64,000 nt of DNA from Paragonimus westermani (lineage: Eukaryota > Platyhelminthes > Trematoda > Plagiorchiida > Troglotrematidae), in contig QNGE01000937.1 in NCBI GenBank assembly GCA_008508345.1, positions 129,874-193,873 of the forward strand, read 5' to 3'. The translations under genes and the position numbers were made by a program. Positions 28,401 through 40,400 of the stretch are shown here, piece after piece. Each line of letters opens with the position of its first letter. Position 1 is the stretch's first letter. The notes below the pieces were generated by a model, which made no database searches, had not been told where the DNA came from, and saw only the letters and a list, made by a program, of their open reading frames with translations.

Positions 28401-31400
28401 CATCTGGGTTTTTCCACGCAAAATTACCTGTTCTCAGAGAAAGCAGTTTGATCTAGTCAGAATAAACAGAAATTCACAAAGCGGTCTAGAGGCAATCCAC
28501 ATCATTTATTTAAATCGAGTAAACCTTTAATTTGCTACGCTTATTGGTAGCTTCGTGACCCTAGCTACAACATTTAGTAATTGTCCTTCAATGTTCTGAT
28601 GTGAGAATATTTACAGGTCACCGTGCATTATATATATATATATCCTTTATTCTTCTCCATGATACTTGTCTTTTTGGGCGGAACACAGCGACCTTTGAGT
28701 CAACTTGGGATTAATTAGTGGAGTTGGTTACTGATGAGTAGTCGGGGATTTGGTTTATTTTCAAGTTGACCATCACTCATATTTGATCACAGTCTTCGCA
28801 TTCAGCTAGCCTCTTTTGAAAAGAAGTACTGGACTCGAGTTTCGCTCTCATTAGAGCTCGTCAGTAGCGCATATCCTTGCCACGGCCGGGATTTGAACTC
28901 CGAGACGATCGGGCAACCTGATCATTGCTCACAAGCGAGAGTGGTTGAGCGTTCAGATTTGATAATTCGGTCGCGCCTAATGTGAGGTGAATGGCGCAGT
29001 GGTCAACGCGGTTGCCTCATGATTGGAATGGTCGGAGTTCAAATCCCGGCCGTGGCAAGGATATGCACTATGACGAGCTCTAATGAGAGCGCAACTCGAG
29101 TCTAGTGCTTCTTTTCGAAAGAGGCTAGCTGGAAAGTCTATCTGAATGCAAAGGCTGGAGTTGGTTACGTCAGTTTTTCGGGACCAAGGCTTTCATCTTA
29201 TTTATACCAAGGCGGAACATTCGAGTCCCGATAATCACTGCCTAACCCGTTGCTGATCCCACGTGTTAATCCGAGCGTGTACAACACACGGGTTCCTTTG
29301 TCGGAAATGGGAATAAGTGTCGACAGGAACCGATCACACAGTACATCTTCAGTTTCCCAAACTGTTTGGGGGAAATTTGACAGTTCTAGCATCAACCTCC
29401 TCTCAACCATCACAGAAAGGTGCGAGCGAGAGATCTGGTCCAAGATCCTTGTCACGCCTCAGTGAATTGAATCTTAAGGCCAGTTCCGCTTCCGAATAAC
29501 CGCCGTCTGGGATTCAGTGACCGGTTAACAGTGTCCTGTCATCTACATGGTCCGATCAAGACCAGCTGAGCTGTTCCCGAAAATGATCAGTCTACCAGTC
29601 AGGTTTCCGCGACTGGCAGGTGGCAGGAAACTATCACTTTTGAATATGGTCTCGCTTACATCAGTTCGGCGGCCAACACAACCATGATTCAGGAACAGTG
29701 ACAATTTCCGCCCATTTAATTTTGCCTTTTGTTCAGAGGTCATACATTCACAAATGTAAGCTAATCAACTGGCATTCGAACGAACAGAATGTGAAAAACG
29801 CAAACCAGAAGGCACAGATAAACAAATTGCCAGGTTCGAGTCAGGTGAAAGAACCTGACGGACACTGAGAACAAATCGCAGCAGCTATCAAGGCTTGCTG
29901 TGAAGAGGTAGGTTCCGAATGAGTTATGCAACTGAAACAGAACTGAATTTCTGTGGCGTCGATTAGTCTTATGAATCGAGGTCAGCTGGAGCGTAGACTG
30001 GCAGAATGAACACAATCCCTTTTCTAATTTGTGGTGACAGGCTCTAACCAATGTACTGAGCCCGAGAGCGCACAATAGGCTGTTCGCTGGTATCGAATAA
30101 GCGTTGTTCATTTTTTGGAACTCAGAGCATTCTCACTACAGACTGTCCACGTGACTTAACTTCGGCGTCACTTGAGACCCTGAGAGGGGAGCGCTTGGGT
30201 TGACAACGATCTAGGAGTGAGACCAGGTGAACCACAGCGTTGGAACTATAGGGTCGTGCCTACGACACACAAGACACCAAACCGCAGACTTGAAGTAGTG
30301 GCCAAAAACAACTTGCTGATCTACATGTCGAAGCCTATCAGTTAAAAGCCTGATCTGTGAAGCAACGGGAGATAGGACCTTTCTTGGTAATCCTACCAGG
30401 AGGCAGTGACCCGGGAATCAGAGTTACTTGGCAGTGAGAAACTTGCGTGGCGCGGGGTTGCAGTAAACAAGACACTGATGTCTGAACCATATTAACGCTG
30501 TGCTCAGCAGACGCATTTAAAACTTTTAAATGATATCGAAACTTCAGTAAACTATCTTCTGATTAGGTTTAGGCTATACTCAGAAGTTCTGATGTACTGA
30601 AAGTCAATAGTCAACAACTGTGATAGTCACCTTTAATCTAGATACATATACTAACGTCCTTATACAGTGTATCAAGATATGTATGCATACGTACAAAAAT
30701 TTGACGCTACCAAAGAAGAACAAGAGTGACACTGAAATTGCACACGTTGAACCATGACTACGATTTCCTCGACATTGAGCCTCCAAACTAAAATGACTGT
30801 TTACCGTATTTCAACAGTGCATACCAAATGAATTCGTACGGTTGTGAACAATATGTCGCAACACAACGATTGTTCTGATTCGTATAATTCAAGAAGCAAG
30901 TTACAGAATTTTATTTAGCTAAATCTGTTCAACGAAGTGGGTAGCTGGATCCGTCAAAACTTAAAAAGATTTACCCCATCGTTTTTGAGAATTGTGTGCA
31001 TGTTATGAATTGATGTGTTGCAATAACCTTTTGATCGGCAGGTATGGTTAACTCTAGATTATCAACAAATTCTGCTTTCCTCACCACTGTTTGAAACTAG
31101 TCAGCCCGACCTACCCTGACACAACACCCAGTCATTTACCATCCAGAACTTGTATATATTTGTTTAGATGAAGGATGGGGTCAGTAGAATGTTTCTTTCG
31201 AGCCTAACTATTTGGGGGTGAAAAGTAACTAATTCGACCATCTTGAAGAGGTTGAAGAGTAATCGAATTCGGGTCCCACTCCCTGCTATACGGTTACAAT
31301 CTACGTAGTGAACTATCAAACCTAAATTTTGCTTGCACTGACATATGTATCTATAGGTGTTCAACAGATCAACACCGTGCGTGACCGTTCTGAGTGTGCA

Positions 31401-34400
31401 CGAAAGCTATAATGAACTGCGCGTGCGTACAGGTCCCACACACGTGGTGGCAGTCAGACAAGGACCAGCCAGTCAGTGCAAACTCGAAAAGATCAAAGGC
31501 ATCGACATTGTGCCGCAAATGGATGATTTTGAGCCAAACTCAAATTGACGGAACTAACAGATCAACAAGTTAAGATTAACTGTTACGGCAGGTTTAACTA
31601 CATACATGTGGCAAACCAAGCATCACCGCTGTCCACTTTCAGCGGGGAATCCTGCTTACAAAGAAGCATTAGTGCTTCTTTTCTAAACAGGCTGGCTGGA
31701 AAATCTGTTTGAATATCAAGGCTGCGAACAAATGTAAGTGGCTTTCAACTTGAAATTAGCCATGTCCCTGACTAGTTATCAGCGATTTGATGTATACGTT
31801 AACTGAGGCAGGCGGGCATTCGAAATCATTATTAATGAACTATTTTAGGTATCCAGGAAAATAGTTTTACAGTAGGAAGTATTAAGTCCAATGGAAGCGA
31901 GATGTCATCTTGTGGAATTAGTCGAGAATAGTGGTTTCTAAATTGTGTATGTATCGTCCCTTCGTTTCATGTGCATTATTTCACATATCGATCTGTTTTG
32001 TCCGGACAGAGGCCAGATATCACGACTGACTACAGTCGTGTAGTCATAAAGGAAACAAATTAGAATGATGTTGCTTGTCATGAAAACGTGGGTAACAGGC
32101 CGGATGCGATCAAACGCAGAACGGCTGTTAAATATGCATCAGCCAGCTAAGTTGGGAACTTGCTCTTCATGTGTGTCATTTTGGAGAGAAGTTGGCCACA
32201 CGTATAAGTAATGCTAGACGGCGATATCACACTAGGTTGGTACCACAGGCAAAAATTCAGCGGCTGACCGTAGACTGTCGACCTTGGTATCAGATACAAA
32301 TTCCAAAATCAGAGCAATAGCGGCTGAATAACACAATTACTAAGAATAGGTATGATTCAATGTGAAACATACATAGAAAAGACGATACACAGATGCGACC
32401 ACAACGGCTTAACAACCCGAGGTGGCAATCACTTAGAAGCCTTGAGTGCCAAAGTTCGGGAAGTCGGAATACACTCTAGTGACTCCACCGTGTTTGAAAT
32501 TCCATAACTATCCTTAGAACGTCTACAAATGAACAATACAGCCCGCTTTGGAAAACAATGGTTGAACTAGCCTTAAGAACCTAACATGCAAAAGTTAGAC
32601 ATCCGCCTTGGAGACCCGATCCGTTGAACGATTCTCTTGTGCTAGAAAAGGCAGGACACAAGAGACTAGGATTCGGATGAACACAATTCTCGTAGAGATG
32701 CCGCAACACATGACCGTAAATATAGATTAAACAGGTGAAGATGCAATGGAAAAAAACGTTAAAGTTGTACCAGGCATTCCCACATGAAAACAGCAGCTAA
32801 AAACATAACGGACGGTTGAAAAGCAAGTGTTCAAATCACGCATCACATTGATGCTGACTACCATGTGAATAAACTATAGACAAGAAGGAAACTCTCTCGT
32901 TACCAAAGGTTATGTATGAGAAAGCATCAGATTGTAATCCAGAGTGTAACAAGCGATCAGTTTTGCCTGTCAGTCTGTGTTGTTGGTAATATGTTCGTCT
33001 ACTTACCTTGTCTGGTTTTGTTAATTTTGGACTTGACCCCGTTGGATAAAAATACGAACAGGCGACTAGGCGGATACAGATTGACAACCAGTCTGAACAG
33101 ACCACGAACGCTCTGTCGAACCGCGTCCTTCGAATCACCAGCCTTCAAGATCAGATAAGGCAAAAACGCACCTGCTTCATGCTCTGTGAGATTCAGTCCG
33201 GCCTCGCTTAACCGCGAGAATAGTTTGGTCGTGTAATCCAAGCCTGAGAAACGAAACACCAAGGGAGAGAGGGATATGCACCGTATAGAATGAAGATCAT
33301 AGTAAGGGAATACAGATGGTTCTTCCTGTCAGTGGTGTATGACCATTGCCTTGATAAATGAGCACAACAGCGAAGGAAACGTTTATCGATCAAACCGCAC
33401 ATAAAAACTGACTTCGTTGGCTTTGATTTAACCGAAAATTGATTAATAATTCAGGGTGATACAAAGAGCAGTACAGAACTTAGTCGTACGGGTAGAGGAC
33501 GCAAGCAGACACGTTTACGGGCGATAGCCACTGATGCTAGTTCGAACGCGAATCTAACTAAAATGGACGTCGAATTAATCACAGAATTACCGAAGATATC
33601 CAGTAAGCAATAGCAAATGGCAAAACACAAGAATAACGGCTACCAAGGTAACCTCAAACGCCAATACATTCGAAGTTGTTCAGAAAAATCACACTGAGAA
33701 AGCAACTTGTTCAGATTGGGGATAAATGAAGTTGGGTGCAGGCCTTGGCACCAAAAACAGCACCGTGCTTCTTCAGAGCACGCCAGATAACACAACTTCG
33801 TATTTCCTGTTCAGTTTAACCATGTGAACCATTGGGCCCAGAAAGATTATCCAAAAACAGCATTCAAAAGCGATACTCCCAGATGAAGTCATGCGCATGA
33901 GTCAAATACAAAAATCAGAATGTCATACGAGAATACTCACAGCGTCCAACAACCACAGGATTTGTCTCGAAGAAGCGCAGCACAATCCATCGCAAAATGA
34001 GATCCACATTGACCGCGGTGGCTTCCTCGCCCTCCGGCGTATCCAAAAACTGGCTCAGCTGATCCAAACCTTTTACATGTTGTTTGAAGTCTGAATGGAA
34101 GAGTGATGCGTGCAACTCTGGTGAAGCCCCACTGGCCAGGAACAACTGGTTCAACTGCTGAACGTGGTCACGTGTAGGGGCGTCAAATTCCCACTTGAGT
34201 AGCTGTGTTCGAAAGAAAAAACAGAAAATAGACAATGACGGCTGGACATGGAAAGAAAAATTGATTCGGGAATAAAGACCATTCAACAATGTGTCGCATT
34301 TCTAAAGAACATAAAAACAGTTAGCCCGCACATATTGCCTGTTCGGAAACATGAGCCGCTTCCATTGCATACTGGCTCATTACGAACTACACGAAATTTC

Positions 34401-37400
34401 CGCGTACTACCGATCGTGTGACATCTGGTTGGGAAGATGACTGAAAAGCTAAACATTGCAACAAACGTGACAGTGGCACGTCAAAGATCATGAGCAAGTT
34501 CGCGAGAACCGCTTATAACGCTTCGCTGGAACGTCAACAGTGAATGCCTGAACGACCTTTGAAATTACGCATATAAATCTTCCCACTCCATATTCTATTG
34601 TATTTTTTGCTGATATAAGTTTGCAGAAACATTGCTCTAATGCAAGTGAGTCATTGGCCATCTCACAACGCAATGAAGATCTCATTTGAGGAGCTGAGCA
34701 AAAGTTCAGCCCAGAAGGAAAACGAATGCAGAGATTGTAAAAATTCGTATTATTCCACCAACCCAGAATGCCTTCATCACGTTTACATCCAATAACAAAT
34801 ATCACTGAAAAAGTTCTGTGAGTTACACTGTTGGGCTGACACTTCCTTCGGGGTAGTTTCGTCATATTATTGGACTCAGCTGATAAAGAGGTAGTGTGAA
34901 AAAGATTGGAACCATCGCCAACTTTAGTGTCTCGAACTGAAACTCTTGATTACCGAGGCTACCGATCTTGTAGAGGAATCCGTTATAATGGCAGTTGGTT
35001 GGCGAAGTTCGAATAATCGAGTGTTTCGTTCTTTCGAAGTTGACCAAAAAAAAGTCTATCTAAATGGGAATGATCCAACTACATGTGAGCGGTACTTGTA
35101 AGAAACAAAACCCCTGGTCTCTCATCATCAACACTGTGGTTCACTAACAATCCTGGCCCCAATTCGTGTGGTCTGCGCTGAAACGTTCACAAACCCGGAT
35201 TACAGAAGACAAAAGCTATGACTTGAGGAGTAGATGATTTTGTGTCAATGTGACCCATGAGAGTGACCTAGACTGCAGCTCGGTATCTGGTATGACGGAT
35301 AATGAATGTCGCGAAAAGTGTTCTAAAATGTCAGTGATGATAGGAATAGATAAGAGGTTGTCCATTCAAATGGCGTTCAGATTCGGGAAATCAGAATATG
35401 GACGAAACCAATCAACATGGATTGCCACACTGAGCTAGTGAGCACCTTAAAACTTTACATCATGTTTTCGAAATCTACCAGTTCCGCTGTTAACCAGTTG
35501 GAACGCAGTTTGACAGATTTGTTAATGTAGGAAGGGAGGGCTTTGGAAAGTCTGGGCTCCTACTGAATTTGAACGGACGACAGAAACAGCACGTATTGGT
35601 GGACTCCAGCGTGGACCACTTACGAAATCGTTCGGGATAGTCTAGTTCCTAGGTCGCTTGGTGGATCTCATAGGAGGAAATGGGACGAATGGATTACTGA
35701 GTCCAATAGTCAAGTTTAGCTTCTTAAAGTCGTTTTACACTGCAGCTGATGGAAAGCACACCATGTTTCGAAATGCTGATTCTGTTATCAGTTAGAATCC
35801 GTAATACGATTGTAAAACTACCAAACTGTCTGTTTTTCGAAGAAAGAACCCTGCGCTCTCATTCCCAGCACGCAGTGCTCTAAATGCAACGACAAATCTC
35901 TTCGTTACCACCTTCAACTATGTTGAGGTAACCAGTGGGGCAGTTAAAAATCACTGAGAGTTTGGCGGTGAATTTCAGTTCTACTCGACCGTAAGCTACT
36001 TGTCAATACGATGTGCTTCCACGTCCTGCACAAATCAATGACGGGAGTGTTGCTAAGTCCCGTAGACCAGAGCACGAGCACTCCCGAAGGAACTGTTAAC
36101 GTTCAGCGAAACGTGGAAAATTACCACAGTTTCATTGGTGTGAGCTACAAATTACAACCGCAGTCTGTTTCGTGATCAGTGGCAACAACAAATGGACAAC
36201 CAAAAATGACCGGCAGGTAAAAAAGGAGAAGTACTCAGAGTATATACAAGCAATGAACTTAGACACCGGCTACATCACGTCACAGACAGTGCGTGGATCA
36301 CTGTTTATTTCGGAGGTGTCCGGTCATTTAAACTAAGGCAAGACTACACAATAAAGAACCAACTCAGCAATCAGGTTTACAGCCTCCGCACTACAGTGCG
36401 ATTATGATCAAGCGATAAGCAGGGGCACATATAGGGGAAGAGTTGGATATTACAGGAGTGCTCCAATCTAGACACGGAGTATAGTCAAAGTAACTGAGCT
36501 GTAACTAGCGAACGTGAGTGTCAATGTCTCCCTCATTGAGGTACTTCGAAAGGATTAGCAGCTAGCTGAAAACCAAGCGAAAGGCTAGACTTATTATGCA
36601 TTGGTCACCTGTGTTACCAATGGTAGCCAGATCAGAAGCGACTAGGATTCACAAACCTTTCGCTTCTTCTCATCAGTCAATCGTGCTGACTTCGCAGCTC
36701 TGTTCGCTTGTAGTGGAGCAGCAACCGCAGCCTGATCGTTTGGAATGGGCTTCTTGGATGTTGTGGTCGCAGCGTTGCCTGTCTTTTTGGCGTCAGGTTT
36801 CTTCTTACCTGGCCGACCGGCTGCCGTGGACGCCGATGTCGGACTTGAGTCAATATCGTCCGTATCATCTATGAAAACCGAAGGAAAGGAATGTAAATGA
36901 GTAGAAGATACGTAAAAAAAGTTCTATCTCTGGAAAAGATCGATCAACCAAAAACAAACAAAGGACAGAAGAACACAGACACATGTTAAACTGACCAGCT
37001 GGAGCGGAGGATGCAGTTGATGGACCTTTGTGACCACCACCACGAACTACTTTCGGTTTGGCTGCTACCTTGGTCGAGTCGTCACCTGGATGCAACTCGG
37101 TGGCCACCGCCTCACGGGCTTTCTCCAGATGCGGCATCACAGTATCTTTAGATGTGGACTTCAAGCGGTTTGCGGCTTTTGAGACACCATCCCATCCCAA
37201 CACGCGGATAAGTTGTGGCAAGGCTAACTGCGCCTGTTTACGCGCATCCGGATTCCGATCTTCCATAGCGGCAAACACATGAGGCATCAAGTTCTCGGTT
37301 AGGTCAGGAGGCAGCTGCTTTCGACTGTTAGCTGGAACACACGTCAACGCTCCGGTGAGCCAACGAAGCAGGTCGGCACGAAGGTTTGCGTTCTCGACCT

Positions 37401-40400
37401 GCATGAGAGAACCAAAAGCATAAAATGAGTACACCACTGAGAAATTAGATACTAGTCAACTGAAAGAAGGTTGAATAAAGGGCGCATTCAAAGTATAAAA
37501 AAGTGCGTTTTGTCTGCACCGTGAAGCGTGTGTGGGAACAAACAGGTAGGCAAAAATACTCGGCAAATACTCATTATAAAACAAAAATGCAAGAAACGAT
37601 TAACATGGTAACTGATAGTCTCAATCTGGATGCAGAGGCTTATTCATACATGATCTATCATAGATAACAAGCTCATCGAAATTAAGTATGCAGATGACGT
37701 CTTTCATTTGAATTCCCTACCAGAGGTGTGCAGAAATCATTGGCTAAGATGAACGACCGGGTAGATCTGTACGAAGAACGCTAAGCGAACTGGAAGCGTC
37801 ATTTTAAGATTCGGGTACTCCCACTCCAACCTTCCCTAATGTGGACGGCAGTCCTGAAAGCGAGGACCGCCTCAAGTGCCTGAATAACAAAATTTCGCGA
37901 ACAGTGTCTCAGTGGCTACCAGCAGAGTGGTAGACAGCTGTTTCGACCTTGTTCGGTTTCAACAGCATCACGGACACCAAGGAATCGAACCCACAATCCG
38001 TGAACAAACTGTAGTCCAAACATATATCCGCTAGATCATGAGATTGTGATCACTGGGGTTGCAATTCTGTCTGATTGCAACATTGGTATGAAACTAGGAA
38101 GACTGCCATTACAAAGGCGTATAATACCTGTGTGTGTGTCGGAAGTGTTGTCCCTGCATCTCAGATTTTCACCAATGGAAAAGTTGTCACCAGCTGTGCA
38201 GAATTCTGCTACTTGAGTAGTAATCTGTGTAAGAATTTGTCCACGGACCGCCCGTCACGATCTCACGGGCCAAAAGCTAGTGTTTCTTTCGGACGTCTTG
38301 AAAGACGTGTCTGGAAGTACCACAGCGAACATAGTTCCGAACATTGAAGTACCGCGACAAGCGAACATGGACAGAATGGAAGCCCTGTTGATGCTGAATC
38401 AGCTACGTTGGTTAGGTCACTTCCGTCGGATGGGCGATAACGAAAGCACCTGTTGTGTAGACAGGAGAAATCAGGTGGGTGAAATCCTGGTGGTCAAAAA
38501 CTGAGATACCACGATGTTGTCCATGTAAGTCTTTCGTGTCTTAATATTGTTTCTAGACGTTGGGTAGACTTGTCGTTGAACCAGACGGCCTGGAGAAATA
38601 TGATCCGGACGGACGTCCGCAAGTTCAGCGAGCAGCGATTGCGGGACCGTGAATGGAAACGCGCGGTACGCAAAGAAACCATTGGTGCCACAAGTCGTGG
38701 TGACATGACTATATGACGCTGCAACGTGTGCAGCCGTGAATGCACTGGTCGATTGGGATTATTGGTTCACCAACGTACTCGTAGTGCACCGTCGGCGAAT
38801 AGACAACGGGTACGTTAGGGGCAAGTAGATTATATCAGTTGCATCCATTCCTTACCTGCTCAAGTTAACTAACGACTGCCGTCGTTCGGATCGCACCCGC
38901 TCCCCTGGATGTATGTGGCTTTCTACCTTTCCTTCTCTGTAACATTGTTGGTGTACCTTATAGTGAGTGTTTTGTCTGTCTTCTTCCGATCCAACCTTGA
39001 ACTTTGATTTTATTCCATGTCCACTCTAAAGTACACTAACGTGCACTCCTATGATGGAATGCTTCTTGTACTTATTTCTACTATTTTTCTTCCCAGTTGG
39101 AATCCCATTGGAATCCCCCTCTGTATAGTTCATGAGAGATAGGGATTTCATTTCAGTGCTAGCCAATCAGCAACGGCTGGCTGGATACAAAGGATTCACT
39201 CATACGCCTCCTGGTCTTGTTCCTTCGGGTTTTTACAGGATACGAGGTTTTTAGGCAAGCCGCCTGTGATGAATGCTATGCGCAGGCATGCTTTAGCTTC
39301 GGTCATTATGACAGGCCAATCCGAAGCAGATACCGCCAACCGTGTGTGTGTGTGTGTCAGGTAAGCGAAATCCCGGTGGCCAGAAGCGGAGGTACCAGAA
39401 TGTTGTGCAGGTAAGTCTTTCACGTTGTAACATAGATTTTAGATGTTGGGAAGATTTGGCGTTGAACCGGACGGCCTGGAGGAATACGGTTCGGGCGGGC
39501 GTCCGAGCGTTCAACGAGCAATTATTGCGTGGTCGCGAGCGNNNNNNNNNNNNNNNNNNNNNNNNNNNNNNNNNNNNNNNNNNNNNNNNNNNNNNNNNNN
39601 NNNNNNNNNNNNNNNNNNNNNNNNNNNNNNNNNNNNNNNNNNNNNNNNNNNNNNNNNNNNNNNNNNNNNNNNNNNNNNNNNNNNNNNNNNNNNNNNNNNN
39701 NNNNNNNNNNNNNNNNNNNNNNNNNNNNNNNNNNNNNNNNNNNNNNNNNNNNNNNNNNNNNNNNNNNNNNNNNNNNNNNNNNNNNNNNNNNNNNNNNNNN
39801 NNNNNNNNNNNNNNNNNNNNNNNNNNNNNNNNNNNNNNNNNNNNNNNNNNNNNNNNNNNNNNNNNNNNNNNNNNNNNNNNNNNNNNNNNNNNNNNNNNNN
39901 NNNNNNNNNNNNNNNNNNNNNNNNNNNNNNNNNNNNNNNNNNNNNNNNNNNNNNNNNNNNNNNNNNNNNNNNNNNNNNNNNNNNNNNNTAGCCAATCAAG
40001 TGGCTAACCAGCATTGGCCGGCTGGACAGAAAGGCCCCACTGGCACACCTCCCGGTCTTATTCCTTCGGGTTTACACTGGATATGTGGTGTGTTGGTGGA
40101 ACTGCAATTGGTGCAGCGCAAGCCAGTTGCAGTGTCATATAAGCACAGGCGTCCTTTGGCTTCGGTCACTGTGACAGGCTAATCCGAATCGGATGCCGCC
40201 AACCGTGTGTGTGTGTGTACTGCACGATTCTACGGCATGAAAACTTTGTCGGATAGAGACGACCCTATGCAGTGTTTCACCATAGTTACCTTTGTCCGCA
40301 TTACATAGGAATTAGTGCGATCGTTCGCCAGACTCCAGATGAGCAAACAATTAGTGGAATAGCAAAAATGTACAAACTACGACAGCTGGACAGCGCCTTC

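Larger units (their letters stand above)
22521..33006 (-). other. intron between exons 18 and 19 (10,486 nt, largest)
   Basis: Contains the Penelope-like remnant, the tRNA-like sequence within inverted repeats, LINE family A copy 2, a family C-like RT fragment, the head-to-head SINE pair and a SINE 3' fragment. Roughly 22.5-25.4 kb, 29.2-31.6 kb and 31.8-33.0 kb show nothing recognisable. Confidence 0.88.

Noticed and set aside
28625..28645. Short (TA)n tract
   Set aside because: Only about 15 bases and not near an exon; ordinary low-complexity sequence.
39342..40182. Long open frames of about 160-220 codons across the gap on both strands
   Set aside because: Most of their length is undetermined bases; the frames are open only because N codons contain no stop.
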